DNA of 64,000 nt from contig OY992541.1 of NCBI GenBank assembly GCA_963921195.1, positions 15,868,012 to 15,932,011 of the forward strand, in the 5' to 3' direction. The DNA comes from Pegoplata infirma (lineage: Eukaryota > Arthropoda > Insecta > Diptera > Anthomyiidae). Within the stretch, counting starts at the first letter, position 1; every line of letters starts with the position of its first letter. A program made the translations under genes and the position numbers. Of the stretch, positions 21,537-32,599 are shown in pieces. Below the pieces are notes generated by a model, which had not been told where the DNA came from, searched no databases, and saw nothing but the letters and a program-made list of their open reading frames with translations.

Positions 21537-22680
21537 AGTAATGTGACTGACTGACTGACATACTCATTCATCATCGCCCAGCCCAAACCGCTGAAGCTAG
21601 AGACTTGAAATTTGGACTGTAGGTCCACCTCCCGGAATATAGATCCACTAAGGCTGGATTTTTGCCAATGTTGATTCTAAGGGGGTAAAAAGGGTAAAAA
21701 ACTGTACTTTTGGTACTTTTTATATCTCCTGAAATAATGGTCATAGAGACTTGAAATTTGGACTGTATGTTATCCTCCCGGAATATAGATCCAGTAAGGC
21801 CGGATTTTTGTCAATGTTGATTCTAAGGGGACAAAAAGGGTAAAAAACTGTACTTTTGGTACTTTTTATATCTCCTGAAATAATGGTCAAAGAGACTTGG
21901 GATTTGGACTGTATGTTCAACTATTGGAATATAGATCCAGTAAGGCCGGATTTTTGCCAATGTTGATTCTAAGGGGGTAAAAAGGGTAAAAAACTGCACT
22001 TTTGGTACTTTTTATATCTCCTGAAATAACGGTCACAGAAACTTGAAATTTGGACTGTATGTTCACCTCCCGGAATATAGATCCAGTAAGGCTGGATTTT
22101 TGCCAATGTTGATTCTAAGAGGGTAAAAAAATGTACCTTTGGTACCTTTTATATTTCCTTAAATAATGGTTCTAGACACTTGAAATTTTGAATGTAGGTT
22201 CAGCTCCCGGAATATAAATCTACTAAGGCTGGATTTTGCCAATGTTGATTCTAAGGCTGGATTTTTGCCAATGTTGATTCTTAGGGGGGTAAAAAGGGTA
22301 AAAAAATGTACCTTTGGTACCTTTTATATTTTTTTAAATAATGGTCCTAGACACTTGAAATTTTGAATGTAGGTTCAGCTCCCGGAATATAAATCTACTA
22401 AGGCTGGATTTTGCCAATGTTGATTCTAAGGGGTAAAAAGGGTAAAAAACTGTACTTTTGGTACCGCTTATATTTTCTTAAATAATGGTCCTAGAAACTT
22501 AAAATTTGCAATGTAGGTTCACCTCCCGGAAAAAATATTCACCAAGGCTGGGTTTTTGCCAATATTGACTCTACGGGAGTAAAATGGAAAAAAGTGTACT
22601 TTTGGTACTTTTTTTAATTTACTGAAATAATGGTACCTAATAATGGTAATAAAAAGCACTTTGTAATAATGTAATTGAAA
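21537..22680 (+). repeat. Tandem array of ~175-bp units, copy 1 of a tandem-repeat element
   Basis: It opens with GTAATGTGACTGACTGACTG and CATCATCGCCCAGCCC. At least six units follow, each containing ACTTGAAATTTGGACTGTA, CTCCCGGAATATAGATCC, TTTTTGCCAATGTTGATTC and AACTGTACTTTTGGTAC. The same array recurs at 25557-26540 with the same opening. I do not recognise the family. Units are 80-95% alike by eye and carry no conserved ORF. Confidence 0.75.
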
Positions 22681-22695
22681 TATGGATTGTAGGAT

Positions 22696-24100
22696 CCTTA
22701 CCTTACCTTACCTTACCTTACCTTACCTTACCTTACCTTACCTTACCTTACCTTACCTTACCTTACCTTACCTTACCTTACCTTACCTTACCTTACCTTA
22801 CCTTACCTTACCTTACCTTACCTTACCTTACCTTACCTTACCTTACCTTACCTTACCTTACCTTACCTTACCTTACCTTACCTTACCTTACCTTACCTTA
22901 CCTTACCTTACCTTACCTTACCTTACCTTACCTTACCTTACCTTACCTTACCTTACCTTACCTTACCTTACCTTACCTTACCTTACCTTACCTTACCTTA
23001 CCTTACCTTACCTTACCTTACCTTACCTTACCTTACCTTACCTTACCTTACCTTACCTTACCTTACCTTACCTTACCTTACCTTACCTTACCTTACCTTA
23101 CCTTACCTTACCTTACCTTACCTTACCTTACCTTACCTTACCTTACCTTACCTTACCTTACCTTACCTTACCTTACCTTACCTTACCTTACCTTACCTTA
23201 CCTTACCTTACCTTACCTTACCTTACCTTACCTTACCTTACCTTACCTTACCTTACCTTACCTTACCTTACCTTACCTTACCTTACCTTACCTTACCTTA
23301 CCTTACCTTACCTTACCTTACCTTACCTTACCTTACCTTACCTTACCTTACCTTACCTTACCTTACCTTACCTTACCTTACCTTACCTTACCTTACCTTA
23401 CCTTACCTTACCTTACCTTACCTTACCTTACCTTACCTTACCTTACCTTACCTTACCTTACCTTACCTTACCTTACCTTACCTTACCTTACCTTACCTTA
23501 CCTTACCTTACCTTACCTTACCTTACCTTACCTTACCTTACCTTACCTTACCTTACCTTACCTTACCTTACCTTACCTTACCTTACCTTACCTTACCTTA
23601 CCTTACCTTACCTTACCTTACCTTACCTTACCTTACCTTACCTTACCTTACCTTACCTTACCTTACCTTACCTTACCTTACCTTACCTTACCTTACCTTA
23701 CCTTACCTTACCTTACCTTACCTTACCTTACCTTACCTTACCTTACCTTACCTTACCTTACCTTACCTTACCTTACCTTACCTTACCTTACCTTACCTTA
23801 CCTTACCTTACCTTACCTTACCTTACCTTACCTTACCTTACCTTACCTTACCTTACCTTACCTTACCTTACCTTACCTTACCTTACCTTACCTTACCTTA
23901 CCTTACCTTACCTTACCTTACCTTACCTTACCTTACCTTACCTTACCTTACCTTACCTTACCTTACCTTACCTTACCTTACCTTACCTTACCTTACCTTA
24001 CCTTACCTTACCTTACCTTACCTTACCTTACCTTACCTTACCTTACCTTACCTTACCTTACCTTACCTTACCTTACCTTACCTTACCTTACCTTACCTTA
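22696..24100. repeat. Perfect pentanucleotide array (CCTTA)281
   Basis: 1405 bp of uninterrupted CCTTA, exactly 281 copies by position, with no mismatch seen. It sits inside the tandem-repeat element and passes directly into the 16-bp array. It is not the insect telomere motif: TTAGG cannot be obtained from CCTTA or its complement TAAGG. The 486-codon frame across it is only a Leu-Thr-Leu-Pro-Tyr repeat. Confidence 0.98.
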
Positions 24101-24410
24101 CCTTTTATAAAAAGTACCTTTTATAAAAAGTACCTTTTATAAAAAGTACCTTTTATAAAAAGTACCTTTTATAAAAAGTACCTTTTATAAAAAGTACCTT
24201 TTATAAAAAGTACCTTTTATAAAAAGTACCTTTTATAAAAAGTACCTTTTATAAAAAGTACCTTTTATAAATAGTACCTTTTATCAAAAGTACCTTTTAC
24301 AATAAGTACCTTTTATAAAAAGTACCTTTTATAAAAAGTACCTTCTATAAAAAGTACCTTTTATAAAAAGTACCTTCTATAAAAAGTACGTTTTGTTAAA
24401 AGTACGTTTT
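24101..24410. repeat. 16-bp tandem array CCTTTTATAAAAAGTA, array 1
   Basis: About 19 copies of a 16-mer with occasional substitutions, the last ones reading GTTTTGTTAAAAGTAC. The unit is nearly self-complementary, so single strands could form repeated hairpins. The same unit makes the array at 27783-28600. Confidence 0.9.
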
Positions 24411-24985
24411 GTTAAAAGTACCGAAAGTACACTTTTTGGTACTTTTTTATTTCCTGAAATAATAAACATAGAAACTTGAAATTGGGTAAGGTTCGCCTCT
24501 CGGAAAATAAAGGGATTAAAAGGAATAAAAAAGTGTATTTATTTATTTTCTGATATAATGGTCCCAGAAACTTAAAATTTGGAATGTAAAATCCTTCGGT
24601 AAAAAAAGAGATTGGGAAAAGTTCTTTTTGGAAATTCCGTTTCTTAACGGGGATAAAAAGTACTTTTAATATTTGCTGAAACAATGATCCTAGATAATTG
24701 AAGTATTGATTGTAGGATCCTTCGGTGAAGAAACAACATTCTGGAAGAGGTAATTTTTTTTTAAATTCCGTTTCTAATGGGGGTAACAAAGTGTACTTTT
24801 GGTACTTTTTTTGTTCCTATAATAATGACCTTAGAAGATGGGGATGGAATTGGAAATGAAATGGCGTAGAACGGGGAACAATATGAAATAGAGCAGGGAA
24901 CAATATGGAATGATATTTTCAACTCAAATTTTTGGTGTTTAGCTTTTTTTACTCCATATTTTTTTATTCCAATTTCTTTTTTCAC
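24411..24985. repeat. Distal part of tandem-repeat element, copy 1
   Basis: Diverged units resume (GTACTTTTTTATTTCCTGAA, GTAGGATCCTTCGGTGAAG). The element ends with a purine-rich segment around GGGAACAATATGGAATGAT that matches 29262-29345 at the end of copy 2. No gene. From 24986 to 25267 the sequence is unremarkable and without a gene. Confidence 0.6.
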
Positions 24986-25267
24986 TGAAATATTTATTCA
25001 CTCAAAATCCAAAATCCCGACATAAGGGCTCGAAAATTGTCATTATATTTTTCCCCCGGAACGAACATGGTAACGTACCAGCAAAGTTATTCAAATTTTA
25101 TTGTTTAAATTATTCATTGAAATATTTTTATATGGAAGACTTAAACGTCCCAAGTAAATAAAACAAAGACTACGTAGGGGAATTTTTTTGAAATCGATGG
25201 AATAATCCTGATCCTTCTATTATCCGGTATTCAATACAACCGGTAACGAAGTACCAGGATTGTAAGC

Positions 25268-25556
25268 TAGTCTATCTATATATCGCTCCTTTACTTGTAT
25301 AGTGTCATAACTCAAAATATTTGATTTTGCAGAAAACACGTTTAAAGTTTACTATTGAAATTGGTTTTTAATTGAAAAAGGCCGGTACATAGAAAATGTA
25401 ATAATTGCGTGTACTCTTCTCAAACGGTGAGTTTAAAAGATATTAATACGAATTTTGGACACAATATAAAGCATGATATAACGAATAATTCTGCATCATT
25501 GACTCAAAAAACGCATTTTTTGAGTTATGACACTATACAAGTAAAGGATCGATATA
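25268..25556. mobile_element. MITE with ~45-bp inverted repeats
   Basis: The left end TATATATCGCTCCTTTACTT followed by TGTATAGTGTCATAACTC is repeated inverted at 25510-25556 (GAGTTATGACACTATACAAG, AAAGGATCGATATATA). It lies immediately before tandem-repeat element copy 2. Confidence 0.75.
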
Positions 25557-26540
25557 TAAAAGAGTAATGTGACTGACTGACTTACTCATCATCGCCCAGC
25601 CCAAACCGCTGAAGCTAGAGACTTGAAATTTGGACTGTAGGTTCACCTCCCGGAATATAGATCCACTAAGGCTGGATTTTTGCCAGTGTTGATTCTAAGG
25701 GGGTAAAAAGGGTAAAAAACTGTACTTTTGGTACTTTTTATATCTCCTGAAATAATGGTCACAGAGACTTGAAATTTGGACTGTATGTTCACCTTCCGGA
25801 ACATAGATACACTAAGTCCGGATTTTTGCCAGTGTTGATTCTAAGGGGGTAAAAAGGTTAAAAAACTGTACTTTTGGTACTTTTTATATCTCATGAAATA
25901 ATGGTCATAGAGACTTGAAATGTGGACTGTATGTTCACCTCCCGGAATGTAGATCCTGTGAGGCTGGACTTTTGCCAATGTTGATTCTAAGGGGGTAAAA
26001 AGGGTAAAAAACTGTTCTTTTGGTACCTTTTACATTTTCTTAAATAATTGTCACAGAGACTTGAAATTTGGACTGTAAGTTCACCTCCCGGAATATAGAT
26101 TCACTAAGGCTGGATTTTCGCCAATGATGATTCTAAGGGGGTAAAAAGGGTAAAAAACTGTACTTTTGGTACCTTTTTTATTTCCTTAAATAATGGTATT
26201 AGAAACTTGAAATTTGCAATGTAGGTTTACCTCCCGGAAAAAAAATCACTAAGGCTGGGTTTTTGCCAATGTTGATTCTACGGGGATAAAATGGGTAAAA
26301 AAGTGTACTTTTGGTACTTTTTATATCTCCTGAAATAATAGTCATAGAGACTTGAAAATTGGACTGTATGTTCACCTCTCGGAATAAAGATCCATTTAGG
26401 CTGGATTTTTGCCAATGATGATTCTAAGGGGGTAAAAAGGATAAAAAACTGTACTTTTGGTACCTTTTACATTTACTTAAATAATGGTACTAGAAACTTG
26501 AAATTTGTAATGTAGGTTCACCTTCCGGAAAAAAGATTCA
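25557..26540 (+). repeat. Tandem array of ~175-bp units, copy 2
   Basis: It opens with the same GTGACTGACTGAC and ATCATCGCCCAGCCC head as copy 1, then five to six units. It is interrupted in mid-unit at 26541 by the tRNA-like-bearing MITE. The unit resumes after 27733 with TTTTGCCAATGTTGATTCTA. Confidence 0.75.
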
Positions 26541-26860
26541 ATCCCAATTAGAAATGTCGTTAAGACATCTCAAAGACTTCCTTATGACAATGTTAGTGTA
26601 CCTGCTGACTGAAAAATCTCTGACCATACAAAAAACCTCATGACACCTCCTGACTTTTTCAAGTATTTTGTCAAAATTCCTCGCCGACAAGTATGCAGGT
26701 AGTCAATAGTGCTGACTACATTATGACATGTACATAGTACGTCTGAGATCGTCCAAAAATTTAAAATTTATTAATCACGTCTTTTAATTTACACTACTTA
26801 CTATTTTTATCTGTCTATTTCTTAAATTTTATTTTTTAAAACTTACTATTTTGATCTGCC

Positions 26861-26925
26861 TCACTTGGTCCGCGAACTCAGAACCTTCTGCTCACTGGTC
26901 TAGCACCTTACCCCTTTAGCCAAAC
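26861..26925 (-). ncRNA. tRNA-like sequence (Pol III A/B-box-like)
   Basis: On the minus strand, TTGGCTAAAGGGGTAAGGTG resembles a tRNA D-arm/A-box. AGAAGGTTCTGAGTTCGCGG resembles a T-arm/B-box (GGTTCnAnTC). I could not build a clean cloverleaf. Likely a tRNA-derived remnant rather than a working tRNA gene. Confidence 0.45.
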
Positions 26926-27302
26926 TTTGATAATAAATGTGTTTATTTAAAAACAAATTTAAGTTAATTTATTATTTGAATTGTCCTGTTATATATATTT
27001 CGTCACCTGAATTGAAAAATGCTACAATATGAATTTTTCTTCCTCAAATATAAAATTTTTTTTAAATATTAATTGGAATTTGGTTTCATCCTATTTAACA
27101 AGATTTTGTTAGAGTTATTTAGGCGTATCTTAGTTGTTTTTAATATTATTTATACAAAACAAAAAAAATTATTTACAAAAATAATATTGCAGGAGCCCTT
27201 TACAATTAAGGTGAAGATATATTCAATTTATTTTGGTTTTGACAAATTTGAAAATATTATGATTTCAAATTATATTTTATTACAAACAATTTTAAGTTGT
27301 GA

Positions 27303-27379
27303 TTGGCCTAGTTGTCTAGCAGGTTCGACAGCTTACGTGTTGTAGATTTTTGGCCTCGGTTCAATCCCCGGTCGCGGAT
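27303..27379 (+). ncRNA. tRNA-like sequence with B-box and T-run
   Basis: TTGGCCTAGTTGTCTAGCAG is A-box-like. CTCGGTTCAATCCCCGGTC is a close B-box/T-arm with pairing ends. It is followed by GCGGATTTTTTTT, a possible Pol III terminator. The middle does not give an obvious anticodon stem, so a tRNA-derived SINE-like module is more likely than a tRNA gene. Confidence 0.55.
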
Positions 27380-27782
27380 TTTTTTTTATTTTTTTTTATT
27401 GTTTTAAGACCAATTCAATTTTATTTTTTTAATTACAAAGAAAACTAAAAGAGTTTTAAAGGATTATACAAAATTACATCGATTTTACATCGGGAAAAAA
27501 ATTTTTAGTGATTGGTCGGATTTGCTATATAATTGTCAGCATTAATGACATGATTTTTCTAAATTGATAAGACAACTTATATGACAAGTCAGTACATTTA
27601 TAGAACTTGGGAAGCTCCGACAAAAATTATGACATGTCCTTAAGTTGTCTTTAGTAAAATGTATTCACTTGCTGACTTCTACCTGATGAATCATTACTGA
27701 CATTGTCTTAAAGACAAAATTTCTAATTGGGATAAGGCGGTGCTTTTGCCAATGTTGATTCTACGGGGGTAAAAAGGGTAAA

Positions 27783-28600
27783 AAAGTACCTTTTATAAAA
27801 AGTACCTTTTATAAAAAGTACCTTTTATAAAAAGTACCTTTTATAAAAATTACCTTTTATAAAAAGTACCTTTTATAAAAAGTTCCTTTTATAAAAAGTA
27901 CCTTTTATAAAAAGTACCTTTTATAAAAAGTACCTTTTATAAAAAGTACCTTTTATAAAAAGTACCTTTTATAAAAGGTACCTTTTATAAAAAGTACCTT
28001 TTATAAAAAGTACCTTTTATAAAAAGTACCTTTTATAAAGAGTACCTTTTATAAAAAGTACCTTTTATAAAAAGTACCTTTTATAAAAAGTACCTTTTAT
28101 AAAAAGTACCTTTTATAAAAGGTACCTTTTATAAAAAGTACTTTTTATAAAAAGTACTTTTTATAAAAAGTACCTTTTATAAAAAGTACCTTTTATTAAA
28201 AGTACGTTTTATAAAAAGTACCTTTTATAAAAAGTACCTTTTATAAAAAGTACCTTCTATAAAAAGTACCTTTTATAAAAAATACCTTTTATTAAAAGTA
28301 CCTTTTATAAAAAGTACCTTTTATAAAAAGTACCTTTCATAAAAAGTACCTTTTATAAAAAGTACCTTTTATAAAAAGTACCTTTTATAAAAAGTACCTT
28401 TTATAAAAAGTACCTTTAATAAAAAGTACCTTTTATAAAAAGTACCTTTTATAAAAAGTACCTTGTATAAAAAGAACCTTTTATAAAAAGTACCTTTTTT
28501 AAAAAGTACCTTTCATAAAAAGTACTTTTTATAAAAAATACCTTTTATAAAAAGTACCTTTTATAAAAAGTACCTTTTATAAAAAGTACCTTTTATGAAA
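27783..28600. repeat. 16-bp tandem array CCTTTTATAAAAAGTA, array 2
   Basis: About 51 copies with scattered substitutions (for example CCTTTCAT, GAACC, TTTTTTAAA variants), more diverged than array 1. It lies at the corresponding place in copy 2 of the tandem-repeat element, but without a CCTTA array. Confidence 0.9.
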
Positions 28601-29350
28601 AGGAATGTAGGATTTTTCGGTGAAGAAAAAAACCTTCTAAAAGAGGTACTTTTTGGAAATTTCGTTTCTAACGGGGGTAAGAAAGTGTACTTTTGGTACT
28701 TTTTTTTTGTTCCTATAATAATGAAGCTTGAATTTTGGAATGTAGGGGACGTCGGTAAAAAAAACATTCTGCTAAAGTATTTTCAAAAAATTCTGTTTCT
28801 AGAGCTGTAAAAAAGTGTTTTTTGATACTTTTTATATATCATGAAGTAATTATCCTAGGCACTGAAATTTTGAATGCTTTAAAAAGTTATTTTTGGAAAT
28901 TCTGTTTCTAAGGGTCGCGACCGATCGTAAAGGGGATAAAAAGTGCAAATATGGTTATTCTTATATTTCTTGAAATAATGGATGTTTTAAATGAAGGATC
29001 ACCTAGCACAAAAACAGTTTTTGGAAAATATAATTTTACTGGGAAAAGGGGCAAATGGTTATTTTGAGATATCTAACTATTGAACTAAAAGCCGCAGAAA
29101 TAACACCCAAGACAAGGACATATTTTAAAATTTTAGGGTGAAAAGGGGTACCTGGTAACAGTGGTGTAAAATGGTACTTTTCATATCTACAATATAAAGG
29201 CAATAGAACTTTTATTTTTTTAACGCATATTATACAGAGAGGAATGAAACTTACATGGAACGAAAGAAGATGGACTTGGAAGTGAAATGGAATAGAACGG
29301 GGAACGAAGTGGAATAGAGCTGGGAACAATATGGAATGATACTTTTTACT
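28601..29350. repeat. Distal part of tandem-repeat element, copy 2
   Basis: Diverged units (TTTTTCGGTGAAGAAAAAAA, TTTCGTTTCTAACGGGGGTA) run into the same purine-rich terminal segment as copy 1 (GGGAACAATATGGAATGATA). No gene. Confidence 0.6.
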
Positions 29351-29389
29351 TAAATTTTACGTTTTTAAAATACATTCGTTTTTAATACA

Positions 29390-29513
29390 ATAAATTATTT
29401 TTTTAAACTACAGAAACAGTAGAAAATAAGAAGTCCTTAATAAAATGAATGATTTTTTTTTAAATAACTTTAATGAAAATTAGTTAATGACATAATTTTC
29501 TTAGTGTTTGGAT
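29390..29513. mobile_element. Fragment of the 19460-type MITE
   Basis: It matches the last ~125 bp of the element at 19460-19855 (TTTAAACTACAGAAACAGTA ... AGTTAATGACATAATTTTCT) up to the TTAGTG end. Confidence 0.65.
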
Positions 29514-29552
29514 ATTCGCGCTCGATAACTTACTTGGTCGGTCGCAATTACC

Positions 29553-30207
29553 TTTTATATGCTATTTACATATACCCCGAAATCCATATAAATTTGGATT
29601 TCAAATCCAATTAAAATCTATACCGTTTACATATGCTTTTTTGACATTTAGCGGGATTTTGTTTGTACTAACTCTGTATTTTCTTTTGATTTGTGTACAG
29701 GGTTGTTAGTCGGAAAATTACCCAATTTTATAAATATTTCTAAAAACAATTATTTTTCTTTGCCGGAGCCAATATTTTCAATCCCATTAGTATATGTTGG
29801 GACCACAATATCAAAAAATGTGTTTTTATGTAGAGCTGCTTCTTTAAATGCAAGAAAATTAGCATTTTTGCCAAGATTGGGGCCGCCACCATTGAGTGTT
29901 TTTCTTTGTTAGGAAGACCAAATTGGTCAACTAAATTGTGCGTTTACCATTTGCAATGGTAAATTTTAAATGAAACATTGTTTTTATTAATCTTTTAATA
30001 GTTTTTAAAAAATAAATTTTAATTGTTTTTTTACTTTATAAAATTTTTTGGGATTTTGAATTGCGATTTTACGATTTTCCAAAAATCCAAGTTTTTTTTT
30101 ATATGGGATTTGACATTAGAAATCCAAAAAAGTAATGGGATTTACTTGGATTTTCATTGAAATCCCATTTTTTTCTGGATTTCGAGGTATATGTAAATGG
30201 CATATTA
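29553..30207. mobile_element. MITE with ~55-bp inverted repeats (ATATGCTATTTACATATACC)
   Basis: The left end ATATGCTATTTACATATACC plus CCGAAATCCA matches inverted TGGATTTCGAGG plus TATATGTAAATGGCATAT at the right. The arms are rich in GGATTT/AAATCC. The 73-codon frame inside has no recognisable domain. Confidence 0.75.
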
Positions 30208-30837
30208 GAGGTGTCTTATTCACTACCGAAAAAGTTTACGAATTTAAATCTACACAACATTTGTTTCAATCATTTTTTTTTCAATATTTTGAAATTTGCA
30301 GAAAAAAACCTTCGTTAGATTTGAAATAATAAGAAAAAAAAAAATATTGTATTCTTTTTAGTTGATAAACGTATATTTTGTGGTGCAAAGTCATAAAAAT
30401 TTTGTATGGCCAAATCATTTTGGGGGGGGGGGGTTGCCCCCCCTGCGTACGTGCCTGGCTCTACAGTATTTTTTATAATTATTGTCATACATTTTTATTT
30501 TTCCGCAACTCCAAAAGCACAAAAAGGATTTAATTCGAACATTCTAGAAAAAACTACACATTAAAAGTAATTCGACACAGCTGGGCCTTACTGTAAAGCT
30601 CAGAAAGGCTTTTTATATCTTTCTTTAATACATCCTTTGAATTAACTGCCCTAAAGTAGCAAAAAGTAATTAACTTTTTAAAGTTGTAGCGAAAGACCAC
30701 TTAAGTTGTAGTTATTTTAGTGAAACCACCCACTGCATTTTCAAAAATAATTAAGCTACAATTTTTTAAAGCATTTTGTTTAAATTAGCTACCCCTAAAA
30801 CATAAAACATCGTGGTTAAATACTTTTGTCCACCTAG
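30208..30837. other. No gene; one TE-terminus-like G/C run
   Basis: A run of 14 G followed by TTGCCCCCCCTGCGTACGTG (30421-30456) resembles the GCGTACGCAGGGGGG ends of decayed insect DNA transposons. The rest is AT-rich without features I can name. Confidence 0.4.
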
Positions 30838-31025
30838 TTTTGGAATTGGAACCACAGTGCCCTAGTCCGATTTTGCTTATTCAAGAACTCAAACAACCTA
30901 TGACCATAAGGCATATTCGTACCAAACTTCAGGCTTCTAGCTTTATTATATTGGAGTTCCATCGTGTCCTTGGATGTGTTGCATATGGAATGACAAAGTG
31001 AGTATACCCTCATACCTCACGTAGT
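30838..31025 (+). mobile_element. DINE/INE-1-like right-end fragment
   Basis: CCGATTTTGCTTATTCAAGA, CATATTCGTACCAAACTTC and AATGACAAAGTGAGTATACC match the 3' half of the copies at 59020-59940. It lacks the GACGGACGG run. Confidence 0.5.
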
Positions 31026-31468
31026 TGGAGGTAATACAAATTAACAGAAATCATCCAAAAAGAAGGGTGTTCAAAAATAGCAAAAAGGATGGTGATTGCT
31101 GTTTTTCAGTTGATTTGTGTAGTCATTTGATTGTACGATTTAAAACATGCAATCTAACATCAACCCCGTGCTGAGGTTGATTCAAATATATATATTAGGG
31201 TGTTTTTTTTTTTGGAATTTCGTGGAGTGCGCAGCGGGGGTTGTGCCATTGGATGTTACAATAATTGTTTAAAACTTTGAGCTAAATCAGATAAAATTAA
31301 CCCGAGGCGCACGGAGGTCAAAGTTTCGAGAAAAATACAAAATTGCTATATTTTGAAAAAAACTTTAAAAAAATTTAATTTTTGTAAAATTAAAAAAAAT
31401 AAATATTTTTTATTTAACTTTTACCCAATAATACTCAGAATAAATTATGTTTACTTTTTATGACACTA
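31026..31468. other. No gene recognised
   Basis: AT-rich sequence with a GC-richer patch (CGTGGAGTGCGCAGCGGGGG near 31224 and CCCGAGGCGCACGGAGGTCA near 31301). It appears to be the host of the MITE at 31469 and resumes at 32460. No ORF of note. Confidence 0.3.
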
Positions 31469-31710
31469 CACTCAAAGAAAAAGCTTCTTCATATTGATGA
31501 AAAGTAACATCAATATGATGAAATGTTACATCATTTTTCGTCCAATGTAACTTGTCATCAATATGATGAAGCGGTGTCACCAATAACATTTTTTATTTGA
31601 AAAAAAAGTAAAAAAAAATTTTTTGTTGTTATTTGATTTTATTTAATTTATTTTTATTAACTTACAATTGTTTGTTATTTTCTAATTTTTAAAAACTTAC
31701 ATCTTTTTTT

Positions 31711-31788
31711 CGTATCCACCAAGATTAGAATGCCGGACCTCTTGTTTGTTGGGCTTAGCCTCTACCCACTTGCCTACAGAGCTTCAAC
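31711..31788 (-). ncRNA. tRNA-like sequence, degenerate
   Basis: On the minus strand, TGTAGGCAAGTGGGTAGAGG resembles a D-arm/A-box. AAGAGGTCCGGCATTCTAATC resembles a weak T-arm/B-box, followed by a run of A rather than T. Weaker than its partner at 32061. Confidence 0.35.
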
Positions 31789-32060
31789 AAATAATAACAA
31801 CCAAAAGCCGTTTTGTTTGTTGTGTGCTAATAATAACGCTTAAAGTTTTTGTGTAACTATGCTTTGCTAAAAGCAGTGAGAGGGAAAGAGAGGGATACTG
31901 TACATTCATAAAATGTTTGAGTCTTTTCCATAAACAATCGTTATAAACATGTATATATACAAATTATACATTGTATATAACGAAAAATGTTGAGTCTTCA
32001 CATTTACATTTTAGAAAACGTTATGTAACTAAGTAGTGGTGCGATATTTTTATCTATAGT

Positions 32061-32137
32061 TGGCTGAACTAGCTAAGGCGTCGATAATAAACACTGCAAC
32101 TTGGGGACCGTGGGTTCAAGTACCAGCCGGGGCGGGA
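32061..32137 (+). ncRNA. tRNA-like sequence with B-box and long T-run
   Basis: TGGCTGAACTAGCTAAGGCG matches a tRNA D-arm/A-box well. GACCGTGGGTTCAAGTACC matches a B-box. GCGGGATTTTTTTTT follows as a possible Pol III stop. The T-stem is imperfect, so this is probably tRNA-derived rather than a functional tRNA. Confidence 0.5.
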
Positions 32138-32599
32138 TTTTTTTTTAATTTTTTTTTTTTTTTTATTGTTTTTTTTATTTTTTTTCATTTTTTTATATTT
32201 TTTAATATATTTATTTAATATTTGTATTTATTTTAATATTAATTTAATTATTTCCAAAAAAAACATTTGAAAGGCATATTGATGACACTTTTTGAAGACA
32301 TGATGAAATGTGTCATCACTTGTTTTTTCAATTTGTATGACATGTTTCATCATATTGAAGAAAACCCTCATCAATATGATGAAATTTGTCATCAAAATTG
32401 ATGACAGCAAGTGATGAAACCGTATCATCAATATGGTGAAGCATTTTTCTTTGAGTGTATACTAACACTTTCAAACATGCAATACTAAAATTACCATGCA
32501 TTTGGGGGGTACCTAAAATGAGTATTTTCGATTTTTTGCAAATTTTATTAAACAAAAAAATTAAATCTTGCTAATCTATAGCAATGGATTATGAAATAC

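Larger units (their letters stand above)
26541..27733. mobile_element. MITE with ATCCCAATTAGAAAT ends and two outward tRNA-like sequences
   Basis: The ends ATCCCAATTAGAAATGTC and ATTTCTAATTGGGAT are inverted repeats. Nearby AAGACAT/ATGTCTTA-type motifs are also paired. It interrupts a 175-bp tandem unit, and the target was probably TA (right flank GGGA|TAAGG). The interior carries a minus-strand tRNA-like sequence (26861-26925) and a plus-strand one (27303-27379), both pointing outward. No transposase. Confidence 0.7.
31469..32457. mobile_element. TA-flanked MITE (CACTCAAAGAAAAA ends) with two outward tRNA-like sequences
   Basis: The left end CACTCAAAGAAAAAGCTTC and right end GCATTTTTCTTTGAGTG are inverted repeats flanked by TA (31467-31468, 32458-32459). 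ATCAATATGATGAA is repeated in both arms. A minus-strand tRNA-like sequence (31711-31788) and a plus-strand one (32061-32137) lie inside. This is the same outward arrangement as in the unrelated-ended MITE at 26541. Confidence 0.75.

Noticed and set aside
22696..24100. Telomeric repeat
   Set aside because: The unit CCTTA/TAAGG is not a rotation of TTAGG/CCTAA, and flies generally lack TTAGG telomeres.
22682..24142. 486-codon frame across the CCTTA array
   Set aside because: Pure Leu-Thr-Leu-Pro-Tyr repetition forced by a 5-bp repeat; no independent coding evidence.
24101..28600. CRISPR-like arrays of 16-bp units
   Set aside because: Simple head-to-tail satellite without spacers.
27303..32137. 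Calling the tRNA-like sequences true tRNA genes
   Set aside because: No clean acceptor or anticodon stems; they sit at mirrored places in transposons.
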